From NCBI GenBank assembly GCA_025360005.1, contig JANYDA010000028.1:1-51414 (forward strand): a stretch of DNA of 51,414 nt, in the 5' to 3' direction. Within the stretch, counting starts at the first letter, position 1; every line of letters begins with the position of its first letter. The position numbers were made by a program, and so were the translations under genes. The notes below the pieces were generated by a model. It saw only the letters and a list, made by a program, of their open reading frames with translations, ran no database searches and was not told the DNA's origin. Below are positions 35,109 through 43,118 of the stretch, piece by piece. The stretch comes from Fibrobacteria bacterium. GTDB lineage: Bacteria > Fibrobacterota > Fibrobacteria > UBA11236.

Positions 35109-35756
35109 CTACCAGTCTTCCTCGACTTCCACGGATCCCCGGTTGCGCTTCTGCATTTGCTTCTGTTCCCGTTTTTCGTCGTCCTGATAGGAATTTAACA
35201 ATCGTTCCGCCTCGTCCTTACTCATTTGGCCCGGCTTGGCGGGAGCGGCTTCTTGCCCGGAGCTATCCCCTTGCTTCTCCGGTTGGGGCTGGGGCTGATC
35301 CTGGCCGTCCTTGGGGCCTTTATCCTTGTCTTTGTCCTTCTCGTTCTGCTTGTCTTTATCTTTGTCCTTGCCCTTATCTTTGTCTTTGTCCTTCTGGTCC
35401 TTTTTCCCGTTCTGATTGCCCTGGCCGCTGGAATCCTTTTTATCCTGCTTATCCTGGTTTTGGTCCCCACCTTGTGAGTTTTGCCCGCCCTGATCCTTTT
35501 TTTGCTGATCCTTCATATTCTTCAACTGGCCCGCCAGGGCTTTCAGCTTGGAATCATTGGGATATCGGCGCAGGCCTTCTTCCACTTCCACGCCGGCTTC
35601 CTGGAGCCGGCCCTGGATGTATTTGGAAGCTCCCGCATGCAGGTAGTCCTCGGCGGACCTGGATCCGGCGGCCATGGCTAGTCCTGCGACGGCTAGGATC
35701 AGGATCGAGAAGCGACGCAAGCGATCGAAGCGATTAAAGTTGCCGGCGCGATTCAT
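35109..35756 (-). CDS. batC: BatC-like protein with Lys/Asp-rich tract
   Basis: 215 residues. An N-terminal signal peptide (FSILILAVAGLAMAAG) is followed by one or two TPR-like helices (DYLHAGASKYIQGRLQEA... LRRYPNDSKLKALAGQL). Residues 85-170 are an extreme low-complexity tract of Lys, Asp, Gln and Gly (units such as KDKDK), certainly disordered. The C-terminus MSKDEAERLLNSYQDDEKRE... VEVEEDW matches the conserved tail of BatC proteins, which end in a DW pair. The role is inferred to be a scaffold in the envelope Bat complex. The ATG overlaps the upstream TPR gene (ATGA). The tract is carried by short DNA repeats, so its length may vary between strains. Hydrophobic frames seen on the other strand over it are shadows. 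Confidence 0.85.
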   Translation of the reverse strand: MNRAGNFNRFDRLRRFSILILAVAGLAMAAGSRSAEDYLHAGASKYIQGRLQEAGVEVEEGLRRYPNDSKLKALAGQLKNMKDQQKKDQGGQNSQGGDQNQDKQDKKDSSGQGNQNGKKDQKDKDKDKGKDKDKDKQNEKDKDKDKGPKDGQDQPQPQPEKQGDSSGQEAAPAKPGQMSKDEAERLLNSYQDDEKREQKQMQKRNRGSVEVEEDW

Positions 35757-36757
35757 ATCACACCTACGCCGGGTTGAGACGCGCGCGGATCCTGGCTTTG
35801 GGGCGGTGTCGGCGTCTCTCCCCGCATGATCTTGAGCACGTCGTCGATGCGTTGCACATGCGACTGGTAAGGCGCGGCGGTGCGATCCTTCTGGATGACG
35901 TCCTCCAGCAAAGCCTTGGCTTCCGCGTACCGGCGTTCCTGGACCAATTGCATGGCCCGCGCCAGCACGGCCTTGGCCTGGGCGCTGGGCTCCGGCGGCT
36001 TCTGCGGGCTTCCCTGCTGTTGCTTGTTGTCCTGCTTCTGCTTCTCCAGGAGTTCCTTGATGCGCGCCTGCACCACTTCGATGTTGCGCTTGGCGTTCTT
36101 GTTGTCCGGGCGGATCTCCAGGGATTTCTTGTACATGGCCATGGCTTCTCGGTAATCCTCGATGCCTTCCTGCTTGCCGCTTTGGATGGAGAACTCTCCC
36201 TTGCGGAAATGCGCGTTGCCCAAGTTGTAGTAGGAGGCCGCGGCCAGGCCCGCATCGTCTCCCACCAGCGCTTTCTTATAAGCGACGATGGCCTCGTCGT
36301 ATTTCTTCTTGCGGTACTGGGCATTGCCGGAATTGTAGGCCAAGGCCTGGGATTCCGGATTGTCGAGTTGGGCTTCCGCGTACTTCTGGATGGACTTGTC
36401 GTAGTCGCCTTCGGCATAAGCTTTAGCGGCCTGTTTGGCCGGCGCGCCTCCCGATCCCAGCAGGCCCAACAGCTTGGAAACCCAGCGTGGCCTGCCTGCG
36501 GTGGGCTTCTCGTAACGGGAGAGTAGATCTTCGCCGGCGGTTGGGCCTCCGGAAGGCGGCCCGTTTACCGGATCCCCAGTAACACCAGCGTTACTGCCGC
36601 CGGGACCGTCGGCGGAGGGAACCGCGCTGTCCTGCCCGGACGGATCGATGGGGGCGGGCGCGCTTTGCGCGGCGCCACCGGAAGGCGTGAGCTTGATTTG
36701 GCCGAGCGCGGCGCCCAGCAGGAGCGCTTGCAACAGCAAGGTACGGCGGAGGCTCAT
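35753..36757 (-). CDS. TPR protein of the Bat operon
   Basis: 334 residues, exported (MSLRRTLLLQALLLGAALGQ), then a Pro/Gly/Ser-rich linker (25-95) and three or more TPR repeats from about 115 (AKAYAEGDYDKSIQKYAEAQ, LAYNSGNAQYRKKKYDEAI, SYYNLGNAHFRKGEF, DYREAMAMYKKSLEIRPDN). A Gln/Lys-rich stretch near 245 and a last TPR-like pair follow. BatC proteins often have this TPR layout, but here the DW-ending BatC is a separate gene downstream, so this looks like an additional or split TPR subunit. The ATG at 36757 overlaps the batB stop (ATGA); an upstream in-frame start at 36775 adds six residues ahead of the signal peptide and is less likely. TPRs probably hold the VWA proteins together. Confidence 0.85.
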   Translation of the reverse strand: MSLRRTLLLQALLLGAALGQIKLTPSGGAAQSAPAPIDPSGQDSAVPSADGPGGSNAGVTGDPVNGPPSGGPTAGEDLLSRYEKPTAGRPRWVSKLLGLLGSGGAPAKQAAKAYAEGDYDKSIQKYAEAQLDNPESQALAYNSGNAQYRKKKYDEAIVAYKKALVGDDAGLAAASYYNLGNAHFRKGEFSIQSGKQEGIEDYREAMAMYKKSLEIRPDNKNAKRNIEVVQARIKELLEKQKQDNKQQQGSPQKPPEPSAQAKAVLARAMQLVQERRYAEAKALLEDVIQKDRTAAPYQSHVQRIDDVLKIMRGETPTPPQSQDPRASQPGVGVI

Positions 36758-37779
36758 GAGAAGCGCCCCTCCCATTCCTTGCGGCGCTTACGGCGATCGG
36801 ATATCAGCATCTCCGCCACCAACAGGAACAAGGCGATGGCGAGGGGGATCTGGAAGCGGTCCTCGTACTGGCTCATGCGCTCGGATTCCAGCTCGCGCTT
36901 TTCCATCTTCCCGATCTCCTTAAGCACGTCTTCCAATTCAAAGCGGCCCGGCTCGGCATGGTAATACTTGCCGTTGGTTGCCAGGGCGATTTTCTGCAGG
37001 AGCACCTCGTCCAGGCGGGTGGTGACGATATTGCCCTGGCGATCCTTCTTATAGGACACGTTGCCCTGCTCGTCCTTGAGGGGGATGGGCACGCCGGATG
37101 GCAGGCCGATGCCGACGGTGTAGATGGCGACGCCCATCTTGGCGGCTTCTTCAGCCATCTTCTCCGCCCGTCCGCTATGATCCTCGCCGTCGGTCAGGAG
37201 CACCAGCACGCGGTATTTCCGGTCCTTCGGATCAAAAGCCTTCAGCGAGGTCTCGATGGCGGCCGCAATGTCCGTGCCCGGTGTCTGGATCAGATCGGGT
37301 CCCAGCACGTCCAGGAAAATCTTGAACGCGCCATAATCCATGGTCAAGGGGCATTGCAGGAAAGCCTCGCCCTCGAAGGCTACCAGCGCCACGCGGTCGC
37401 CCGCCAGGCGATCGACGAACTTGCCGATTTCCTGCTTGGAGCGGATCATGCGATTGGGTTTGATGTCTTCGGCATACATGGAAAGCGAGACGTCCTGCGC
37501 CACCACCACGTCCAGGCCCTTGCGGCGCATCAGTTCCAGCTTGGTGCCGAATTGCGGCCGGGCCAGGGCCAGCACGGCGAAAAAGGCGACCAGCAGCAGC
37601 AGGAGGGCCTTGAGCGCCTGGCGCCCGCGCGAAATGCCGTCGGTCATGCGCTTGAGAATTTCCACTTGGGCGAAACGGGCCAGGGTGCGGCTTTTCTTGC
37701 GGTAGGCATAGATAAAGAATCCCGCCAGCAGGGGAATGGACCAAAACAGCCAGAACATTTGCGGCGATGCGAATCTCAT
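36754..37779 (-). CDS. batB: BatB-like membrane VWA protein
   Basis: 341 residues. Two N-terminal membrane helices (about 8-26 and 56-73) flank a basic loop; then a VWA domain from about residue 88 (LDVVVAQDVSLSM), and a last helix near the C-terminus (FQIPLAIALFLLVAEMLI). The MIDAS motif D96xSxS is complete, and LVLLTDGEDHSG gives the later metal-site residues, so it can bind a divalent metal and a partner. The segment LALARPQFG before the VWA domain is a signature of Bat/DUF58-linked VWA proteins. It is paired with the upstream BatA, with an ATGA overlap on both sides. In the MoxR model the AAA+ ATPase acts on such VWA proteins. Confidence 0.9.
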   Translation of the reverse strand: MRFASPQMFWLFWSIPLLAGFFIYAYRKKSRTLARFAQVEILKRMTDGISRGRQALKALLLLLVAFFAVLALARPQFGTKLELMRRKGLDVVVAQDVSLSMYAEDIKPNRMIRSKQEIGKFVDRLAGDRVALVAFEGEAFLQCPLTMDYGAFKIFLDVLGPDLIQTPGTDIAAAIETSLKAFDPKDRKYRVLVLLTDGEDHSGRAEKMAEEAAKMGVAIYTVGIGLPSGVPIPLKDEQGNVSYKKDRQGNIVTTRLDEVLLQKIALATNGKYYHAEPGRFELEDVLKEIGKMEKRELESERMSQYEDRFQIPLAIALFLLVAEMLISDRRKRRKEWEGRFS

Positions 37780-38774
37780 GGGATTTTCATGAACCTCGTA
37801 TTGGCCAAGGCCGTTTCCAGGAGCAGGATCAGCAGGGCGATGATGAGCAGGTTGCGGAACAGTTCGTGATATCTGTAATAGCTGGTGGTCTTGACCTCGG
37901 TTTTTTCCAACTTGTCGATATCGTTATAGATGCCTTCCAGAGCCTTGGCGTCCTGGGCCCGGTACCATTTGCCTCCCGTGAGGCCGGCGATGGATTGCAG
38001 CATGGGCATATCCACGTCCGTCTTGACGCTCACGATGCGCTTGCCGAACATGGGATCCTCTATTTCCATGGGCTGCTCGCCCTCCTTGCCCACGCCGATG
38101 GCGTAGATCTTGATGCCCAGCGCCTTGGCGGCCTTGGCGGCCGTGACCGGGTCCACCTCGCCGGAATTGTTGGCGCCATCGGTCAGGAGGATGATGACCT
38201 TGCTCTTGGCGCCGGAAAGGCGCAGACGATTGGTGGCATTGAGCAGTGCGGTGCCGATGGCGGTGCCGTCCTCCACCATGCCGAAATTCACCTGCCGCAG
38301 GAACTGCACCAGGATCCCGTAGTCCAGCGTCAACGGGCATTGCGTGAAGCTTTTGCCGGAGAAGATGACCAGGCCGATGCGATCGTGCTGCCGGCCGAGC
38401 ACGAAATTCTCGATCACCTGTTTGGCGACGAACAAACGGTTTTGCGGTTTCAAATCCATGGTTCGCATGGATCCGGAAATGTCCAGCGCCAGCATGATGT
38501 CGATGCCATTGGTGGTCACGTCCTCGATGGCCTCCCCGTATTGCGGCCGCGCCAGCGCGATGCACATCAGGGAGATGGCCAATAGGCGCAAGGCCAGCAG
38601 CATGTGGCGGGCGCGGTAGGCCATGCTGTGCGGTACGCGTTTGATGATGGCCAGGGAGGGGAAACGGATGCTCGCCTTGCGGCGTTGGTTCTTGCGGAAA
38701 TAATCCCAGGCCAGGAAAGGCACCGCGGCCAGTCCCGCAAGAAAATACGGATTCTGGAAATGGGGCAGGCTCAT
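37776..38774 (-). CDS. batA: BatA-like membrane VWA protein
   Basis: 332 residues, with the same plan as the next gene: N-terminal helices (about 10-24 and 57-73), IALARPQYG, then a VWA domain with a perfect MIDAS DISGSM at 98-103 and VIILLTDGANNSGE later, and a C-terminal membrane helix (LLIIALLILLLETALA). The VWA surface should face the periplasm or cytoplasm depending on the first helices; in published models of Bat proteins it is periplasmic. The ATG at 38774 overlaps the upstream stop as ATGA and is preferred to the Met three codons earlier. The two VWA proteins differ in the residue after the first MIDAS Ser (G in this one, L in BatB), so they are likely non-equivalent halves of a dimer. 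Confidence 0.92.
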   Translation of the reverse strand: MSLPHFQNPYFLAGLAAVPFLAWDYFRKNQRRKASIRFPSLAIIKRVPHSMAYRARHMLLALRLLAISLMCIALARPQYGEAIEDVTTNGIDIMLALDISGSMRTMDLKPQNRLFVAKQVIENFVLGRQHDRIGLVIFSGKSFTQCPLTLDYGILVQFLRQVNFGMVEDGTAIGTALLNATNRLRLSGAKSKVIILLTDGANNSGEVDPVTAAKAAKALGIKIYAIGVGKEGEQPMEIEDPMFGKRIVSVKTDVDMPMLQSIAGLTGGKWYRAQDAKALEGIYNDIDKLEKTEVKTTSYYRYHELFRNLLIIALLILLLETALANTRFMKIP

Positions 38775-40024
38775 GCCGTCCATCCCTTGCCACCGGCTCC
38801 GTTACCGTTGCTATTGCCGCCGTTTCCACCATTGCTTCCGGATCCGGGTCCGCCCGGCTTCGCGTCGCCTGGATTAGGATTCTCCGGTTCGTGGCCGTGC
38901 CCGCCTTGCGTATATCCGGGTCCCGGTCCGGCGGTCCCAGGAGATTTCCCTTTACCGGCCGGTTTTCCGGCTGGATTTCCGGCTGGATTTCCGGCGGGTT
39001 TGCCCGCCCCGGATCCGGCTTTCAGGGCGGCGGCGCTGGCGACCGCATTGGCCGCGTTAGCTTTGCCCTTCAGCGGTTTCTTGGGGACGATGGGCGCGGC
39101 ATCGGCTATGCCTTGGCCCGGCAGGCTGCCTTCGGTTTCCTTAGGCCTGGTCTGGCGCAGGAATCCTTCCGTTTTGGCGATGAGGTCCTGGGCCCCGCTT
39201 TCCAACAACAAAGCGCCCGCGAATTTGATCAGGTCGGTGTCCGCGCAGAATTCCCCCAGCCATTGCTTCTGGGCCAGAGTAACCGGCAAGCTACGGGCCT
39301 TTTCCAGGAATTCAGCCGTGGTCGATTCCAGGGAATCCGTGCCGAAGCGGCGGTCCAGGTAGCGGCGCAGGGCTTCCGAAAGCAGGAAGCAGAATTCCCG
39401 CGAACGGTTCTGACGGATAAGCGCCAGGTCCTTGAGCTCTCCCAGTTTGACCATGGCTTCCTCGAAAGGCGGCAGGGCCGGCTTGGCGGCCTTGGGGACG
39501 GGCGGTCGGCGGAAGCGTTTCCAAAGCAGCCAGGCAGCGATCAACACGGCCGCCGCGGCCAATCCATAGGCCAGCCAGGGCGCCCCGGATTTGACTTCCG
39601 CCAGGGTGGCGATGTCGGCGATATCCTTTACCGTTTCCGGGGAGGTGCGGACGACGTTGATCTCGATGGGCTGGGTATAATAGCCGGTCGCCGCGGTGTC
39701 GGCCCCATGCCGATACAGGATTACCTGGGGAGGAATGGTGTACTTGCCAACCGTATAGGTCGACAAATCGAAATGCCAGGTTTGGATCTTGAGCTTGCCG
39801 GCATCCTTGGGTTCCCCGGCCTGGTAATCCTTGACCTCGAAGGATCCCAGGTTGCCCAGCACGGAAGGAAGCTCCAGCCGGCCATCGGCGGGAAAGACCA
39901 CCTTGATCTCGTACTGGATGCGATCGCCGATGGTGATTTCCGAATGATCGACCTGGGACGAGATGTCCAATGACCCCTGCGCCCGGGACGCTGCCGCGGC
40001 GCTATCCTGCGTCACTGCGTTCAT
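38771..40024 (-). CDS. BatD-related membrane protein with disordered tail
   Basis: 417 residues. The N-terminal 130 residues are a beta-rich domain resembling the BatD exported fold (SLDISSQVDHSEITIGDRIQYEIKV in the 18-45 range). One membrane helix follows (WLAYGLAAAAVLIAAWLLW, about 149-167) with RFRR directly after it, then a helical cytoplasmic domain (FCFLLSEALRRYLDRRFG) and a Gly/Pro/Asn-rich tail with 12-bp DNA repeats coding PAGN/PAGK. No signal peptide is present, which is odd because the first domain should lie outside the membrane. The ATG overlaps the upstream stop (ATGA) and no earlier in-frame start exists. It is one of three proteins of this type in the operon. The function is unknown; it may be an adaptor for the VWA pair. 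Confidence 0.8.
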   Translation of the reverse strand: MNAVTQDSAAAASRAQGSLDISSQVDHSEITIGDRIQYEIKVVFPADGRLELPSVLGNLGSFEVKDYQAGEPKDAGKLKIQTWHFDLSTYTVGKYTIPPQVILYRHGADTAATGYYTQPIEINVVRTSPETVKDIADIATLAEVKSGAPWLAYGLAAAAVLIAAWLLWKRFRRPPVPKAAKPALPPFEEAMVKLGELKDLALIRQNRSREFCFLLSEALRRYLDRRFGTDSLESTTAEFLEKARSLPVTLAQKQWLGEFCADTDLIKFAGALLLESGAQDLIAKTEGFLRQTRPKETEGSLPGQGIADAAPIVPKKPLKGKANAANAVASAAALKAGSGAGKPAGNPAGNPAGKPAGKGKSPGTAGPGPGYTQGGHGHEPENPNPGDAKPGGPGSGSNGGNGGNSNGNGAGGKGWTA

Positions 40025-40980
40025 TTGGCGGCGTCGGCTCCGGTCCCGGCGGAAGCGCCGGGAGAGAAGAATCGCACCTTGGCGGTTTGCAGCAGGCGCT
40101 CCACGTACTTCTGGTATTCCGCGCCCTGCTTCTCGCGCACCCAGTCCGCCTGCGCGCGGGGCGCCAGCTTCTCAAAAGTCGCGTTGGAATCCGCTCCTTG
40201 CAGGTAGCGCGCCTTGTTGGCCTCGAAATAATACTTGATGTCGTTCCCGCTGGGAGGCTGGATCTTGATCTCCTCCATCAGCCCCGCCTGGGTGAGGATC
40301 TGGTTCTCCGCCTGCCCGATGCGTTGCTTGATCTCCGGCTTGTCCGCGATGCCTTTGCGGCGGGCCGCATCCGCGATCAGGATTTGCGCCACGTATTCGC
40401 GCACCAGTTGGTTCAGCTCCAAGGGCGCTTCCGGCAGCTTTCCGACCATGCCGGCGATTTCGCCCAGGGTGATCTTGCGGCCGTCCAGATCCGCCACCAC
40501 CGTCCCGCTCCCGGCCGCCTTGGTCGTGTCCGGGTTGAAGTCCGTGAGGCGCGAACGCGCCTGGGTGGCGTCCACGCTGCGGCCCATTCCCTCCAGGCAG
40601 GCCACCATGCGCTTGCCCAGCTGGTTCTCGAAAGTCTTATCCGGGTACAGCGCCTTGATCACGGCGTATTTGGCCAGCGCGCCCTTGGGATCGGAAAGGT
40701 TTTCCTGGTAGATGACGCCCATCTGGTAGAGCACGTTGGGCACGTCGTCCTGTTCGATGGCGGAAGACTTCAGGTAATCCTGGTACATGTCGATGGCCTC
40801 GCGGTACAACTGACGTTCGAAAAGCGCGGTAGCGGCCGCGCGGTATTGTTCGCGGGTGAAGGAAGAGCGCGCGGAGTCGCAGGCGGTGAATAGCAGTGCG
40901 AAGAGGAGGAATTTCGCAAATTGAAAATTGCAAATTGAAAATCGCAAAATGGAACGCCTTCGGCTTGAAATCGAATTCAT
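40021..40980 (-). CDS. Lipoprotein with TPR and SurA-N-like regions
   Basis: 319 residues from the ATG at 40980. The signal peptide is of lipoprotein type: SSRRRS, then RFSICNFQFAKFLLFALL and the lipobox FTAC with Cys34 followed by Asp, so it may stay in the inner membrane. TPR-like helices follow (YRAAATALFERQLYREAIDMY, VLYQMGVIYQENLSDPKGAL). From about 145 (DLDGRKITLGEIAGMVGKL) the sequence resembles the chaperone domain of SurA/PpiC proteins, but no parvulin catalytic domain is visible. The first part of the signal-peptide core is encoded by the proximal array of heptamer element B. Other in-frame Met codons at 40992 and 41034 would place more of the element in the protein. It overlaps the next gene (ATGA) and is presumed to be a periplasmic chaperone or scaffold. 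Confidence 0.8.
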   Translation of the reverse strand: MNSISSRRRSILRFSICNFQFAKFLLFALLFTACDSARSSFTREQYRAAATALFERQLYREAIDMYQDYLKSSAIEQDDVPNVLYQMGVIYQENLSDPKGALAKYAVIKALYPDKTFENQLGKRMVACLEGMGRSVDATQARSRLTDFNPDTTKAAGSGTVVADLDGRKITLGEIAGMVGKLPEAPLELNQLVREYVAQILIADAARRKGIADKPEIKQRIGQAENQILTQAGLMEEIKIQPPSGNDIKYYFEANKARYLQGADSNATFEKLAPRAQADWVREKQGAEYQKYVERLLQTAKVRFFSPGASAGTGADAAK

Positions 40981-41055
40981 GCACAGCACCATTTTGCCCC
41001 GGGAGATCCCGGGTTTGCAATTTTCAATTTGCAATTTTCAATTTGCAATTTGCAA
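40914..41055. repeat. Heptamer inverted-array element, copy B
   Basis: Five units at 40914-40948 (TCGCAAA, TTGAAAA, TTGCAAA, TTGAAAA, TCGCAAA), a 65-base spacer, and six units at 41014-41055 (TTTGCAA, TTTTCAA, TTTGCAA, TTTTCAA, TTTGCAA, TTTGCAA), the inverted complement. The spacer has GCAAAATGG at 40944-40952 pairing with CCATTTTGC at 40989-40997, and a hairpin CCCGGG-AGAT-CCCGGG at 40998-41013 next to the right array. It fills the gap between the DUF58 stop (41072) and the lipoprotein gene and runs into that gene's coding region. This is the clearest copy. Confidence 0.93.
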
Positions 41056-41071
41056 AATCTTGTTTTCATCC

Positions 41072-41959
41072 TCACCTTATTTTCGCCGCGCGCTTCCGGA
41101 AATATTCCAACAACGGATGGATGGTGTCATCGTACTTCGGCTGGATCACCACTTCCACGAAATCGATTTGCAGCTTGCGGAACAGGCGCTTGAGCTGGGT
41201 GCTTTCTTTCTGGGCTTCCTTCTTGAAGGTCTTGCGGAAGTCCTCGTCGCTGGTGTCCACCAGGATGATCTCGCCGGTTTCCGCGTCTTCCAGCTCGATG
41301 AATCCCACGTCCGGGATTTCCCGTTCGCGCGGATCCCATACCGTGATGGCCACACCCTCGTGCCTGCGCGCCAGCAGTTTGATAGGCTTCTCGAAATCGC
41401 CGGTGGCGAAATCGGAAACCACGAACACTACGGCCCGGCGCGTCAGGATCCGGTTCAGGTATTCCAGGGCCAGCGACAGGTTGGTGCCTCTTTCCTTGGG
41501 CTTGAAATACAGGAGCTCGCGGATGACGCGCAGCACATGCTTACGGCCTTTCTTGGGAGGGATGTACATCTCCACCTGCGAGGTGAAGATGAGCAAGCCA
41601 ACGCGATCGTTGTTCTTGGTGGCTGAAAACGCCAGCAGAGCGCTGATGGTGGCCATCACCTCGCCCTTCATCTCCGATTGGCTGCCGAATTCCCCGGAGG
41701 AGCTGGCGTCCACCACCAGGATCACGGTGAGCTCGCGCTCTTCCACGAACTTCTTGATATACGGCGTACCGTGGCGCGCGGTGACGTTCCAATCGATGGA
41801 ACGGATCTCGTCCCCGGGCACGTATTCCCGCACCTCGGCGAACTCCATGCCCTGGCCCTTGAAAGACGAGGAATACGCCCCCGACAACACCGAGTTGACG
41901 ATGCCGGTGGTACGGATCTCGATCTGGTGGACTTTTTTTAGGACTTCCTTCGGTATCAT
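41072..41959 (-). CDS. DUF58 VWA-like protein
   Basis: 295 residues, soluble, gene typically following moxR. The DUF58 core is REYVPGDEIRSIDWNVTAR near residue 45, then a VWA-like fold starting ILVVDASSSGEFGSQ with a degenerate MIDAS (DASSS), and VFVVSDFATGDFEKP later. The C-terminal helix region ends with FRKLQIDFVEVVIQPKYDD. In other bacteria MoxR and DUF58 proteins act together as an AAA+/adaptor pair on VWA substrates. The ATG at 41959 begins MIPKEVLKKVHQIEIRTTG, the usual start; an upstream in-frame ATG at 42004 would add residues encoded by element C and is rejected because the family starts at MIPKE. It is separated from moxR by 157 bases that contain element C. Confidence 0.93.
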   Translation of the reverse strand: MIPKEVLKKVHQIEIRTTGIVNSVLSGAYSSSFKGQGMEFAEVREYVPGDEIRSIDWNVTARHGTPYIKKFVEERELTVILVVDASSSGEFGSQSEMKGEVMATISALLAFSATKNNDRVGLLIFTSQVEMYIPPKKGRKHVLRVIRELLYFKPKERGTNLSLALEYLNRILTRRAVVFVVSDFATGDFEKPIKLLARRHEGVAITVWDPREREIPDVGFIELEDAETGEIILVDTSDEDFRKTFKKEAQKESTQLKRLFRKLQIDFVEVVIQPKYDDTIHPLLEYFRKRAAKIR

Positions 41960-41970
41960 TGCGCTGGTTT

Positions 41971-42107
41971 TTGCAAATTGAAAATTGAAAATTGCAATAT
42001 GCAAATTGAAAATCGCCGGCCGCTCGCGAACTCAACGCGAAGCGGGACCGGTGCGGAATCGGTTCCGCCAATTTTCAATTCGCAATTTTCAATTCGATAT
42101 TGCAAAA
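41971..42107. repeat. Heptamer inverted-array element, copy C
   Basis: Six units at 41971-42012 (TTGCAAA, TTGAAAA, TTGAAAA, TTGCAAT, ATGCAAA, TTGAAAA), a 59-base GC-rich spacer, and five inverted units from 42072 (TTTTCAA, TTCGCAA, TTTTCAA, TTCGATA, TTGCAAA). Next to the right array is a perfect hairpin GCGGAA-TCGG-TTCCGC at 42053-42068. It occupies almost the entire moxR-DUF58 gap, ending ten bases from the moxR stop and twelve from the DUF58 start. Confidence 0.93.
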
Positions 42108-42116
42108 GTCTTCCTC

Positions 42117-43118
42117 TTAAGGCACTTCAATCGAGTCGAATATCCTCTGCACCACATTCTCCGCCTTCACTTCCTCCGCCTCCGCCTCGTAGCTCAGGAT
42201 CAGGCGGTGCTTCATCACGTCCATGCCGATGGACTTGACGTCCTCGGGGGTGACGTAGCCGCGGCCGCGGATGAGCGCATGCGCCTTGGACGCCTTCGCC
42301 AGGCTGATGCTCGTGCGCGGGGAGGCGCCGTATTCGATCAGGCCCGCCACGTCCTTGATGCCGTGGCCGAGCGGATCGCGCGTGGCGGCCACCAGGTTGA
42401 TGATATAGTCCATGATCTTATCGTCCATGAACACCTCGCCCACGGTGTTGCGCGCGCGCAGGATGTCTTCTTCGGTGGCCATCTTCTCCGCGGTATGCAG
42501 GCCCTTGCCGGAGACCATGTTCACGATGGCCTTCTCCTCTTCCTTGGTGGGATAGGTCAGGGTGACCTTGAGCATGAAGCGATCGATCTGCGCTTCCGGC
42601 AGGGGATAGGTGCCTTCCTGCTCCACCGGGTTCTGGGTGGCCATCACCAGGAACAGCGGCGGCAGGGAATAGGTGGTGTCGCCGATGGTGACCTGCTTTT
42701 CCTGCATGGCCTCCAGCAGCGCGGATTGCACCTTGGAGGGCGCGCGGTTGATTTCGTCCGCCAGGATGATGTTGGCGAAGATGGGGCCGCGCTTGACGTG
42801 GAAGTCGCCCGTCTTGGGATTGAAGATCAAGGTACCGATCAAATCGGCCGGCAACAGATCGGGCGTGAACTGGATGCGGTTGAAGGCGCAGTTGATGGCG
42901 TTGGCCAACGCCTTGACCGCCGTGGTCTTGGCCAGGCCGGGCACGCCTTCCAGCAGCACGTGGCCGTCCGCCAACAGGCCTATCAGCAGTTTCTCCAACA
43001 TGTTCTTCTGGCCGATGACGGTACGGCCCACTTCGTCCAGGATCTTCTGGATGAAGGCGCCTTCCCGCTTCACTTTTTCCGTAATGGCTTGGATGTCCAC
43101 CTTGGTCGCGCTACTCAT
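42117..43118 (-). CDS. moxR: MoxR-family AAA+ ATPase
   Basis: 333-residue ATPase, probably a cytoplasmic hexamer that works as a chaperone on VWA proteins. Walker A GVPGLAKT is at residues 58-65, Walker B is ILADEINRAPSKVQSALLEAM (near 120-140), sensor 1 lies in LVMATQNPVEQEGTYPLPEAQ, the arginine-finger region in DRFMLKV, and sensor 2 in GASPRTSISLAKASKA. These are the MoxR subfamily signatures and the length is standard. The start is ATG at 43118 with GGGAG nine bases ahead; an ATG two codons earlier at 43124 is possible. It overlaps the end of the upstream gene. It is the motor of the operon, and DUF58, BatA and BatB are likely clients. Confidence 0.96.
   Translation of the reverse strand: MSSATKVDIQAITEKVKREGAFIQKILDEVGRTVIGQKNMLEKLLIGLLADGHVLLEGVPGLAKTTAVKALANAINCAFNRIQFTPDLLPADLIGTLIFNPKTGDFHVKRGPIFANIILADEINRAPSKVQSALLEAMQEKQVTIGDTTYSLPPLFLVMATQNPVEQEGTYPLPEAQIDRFMLKVTLTYPTKEEEKAIVNMVSGKGLHTAEKMATEEDILRARNTVGEVFMDDKIMDYIINLVAATRDPLGHGIKDVAGLIEYGASPRTSISLAKASKAHALIRGRGYVTPEDVKSIGMDVMKHRLILSYEAEAEEVKAENVVQRIFDSIEVP

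Noticed and set aside
35226-35477. Highly hydrophobic 83-residue plus-strand frame resembling a membrane protein
   Set aside because: It is the complement of the Lys/Asp repeat tract of batC; hydrophobicity follows from the repeats.
41072-42004. DUF58 start at 42004, which would include element C residues
   Set aside because: The family's usual N-terminus begins at MIPKEV (41959), so element C is non-coding here.
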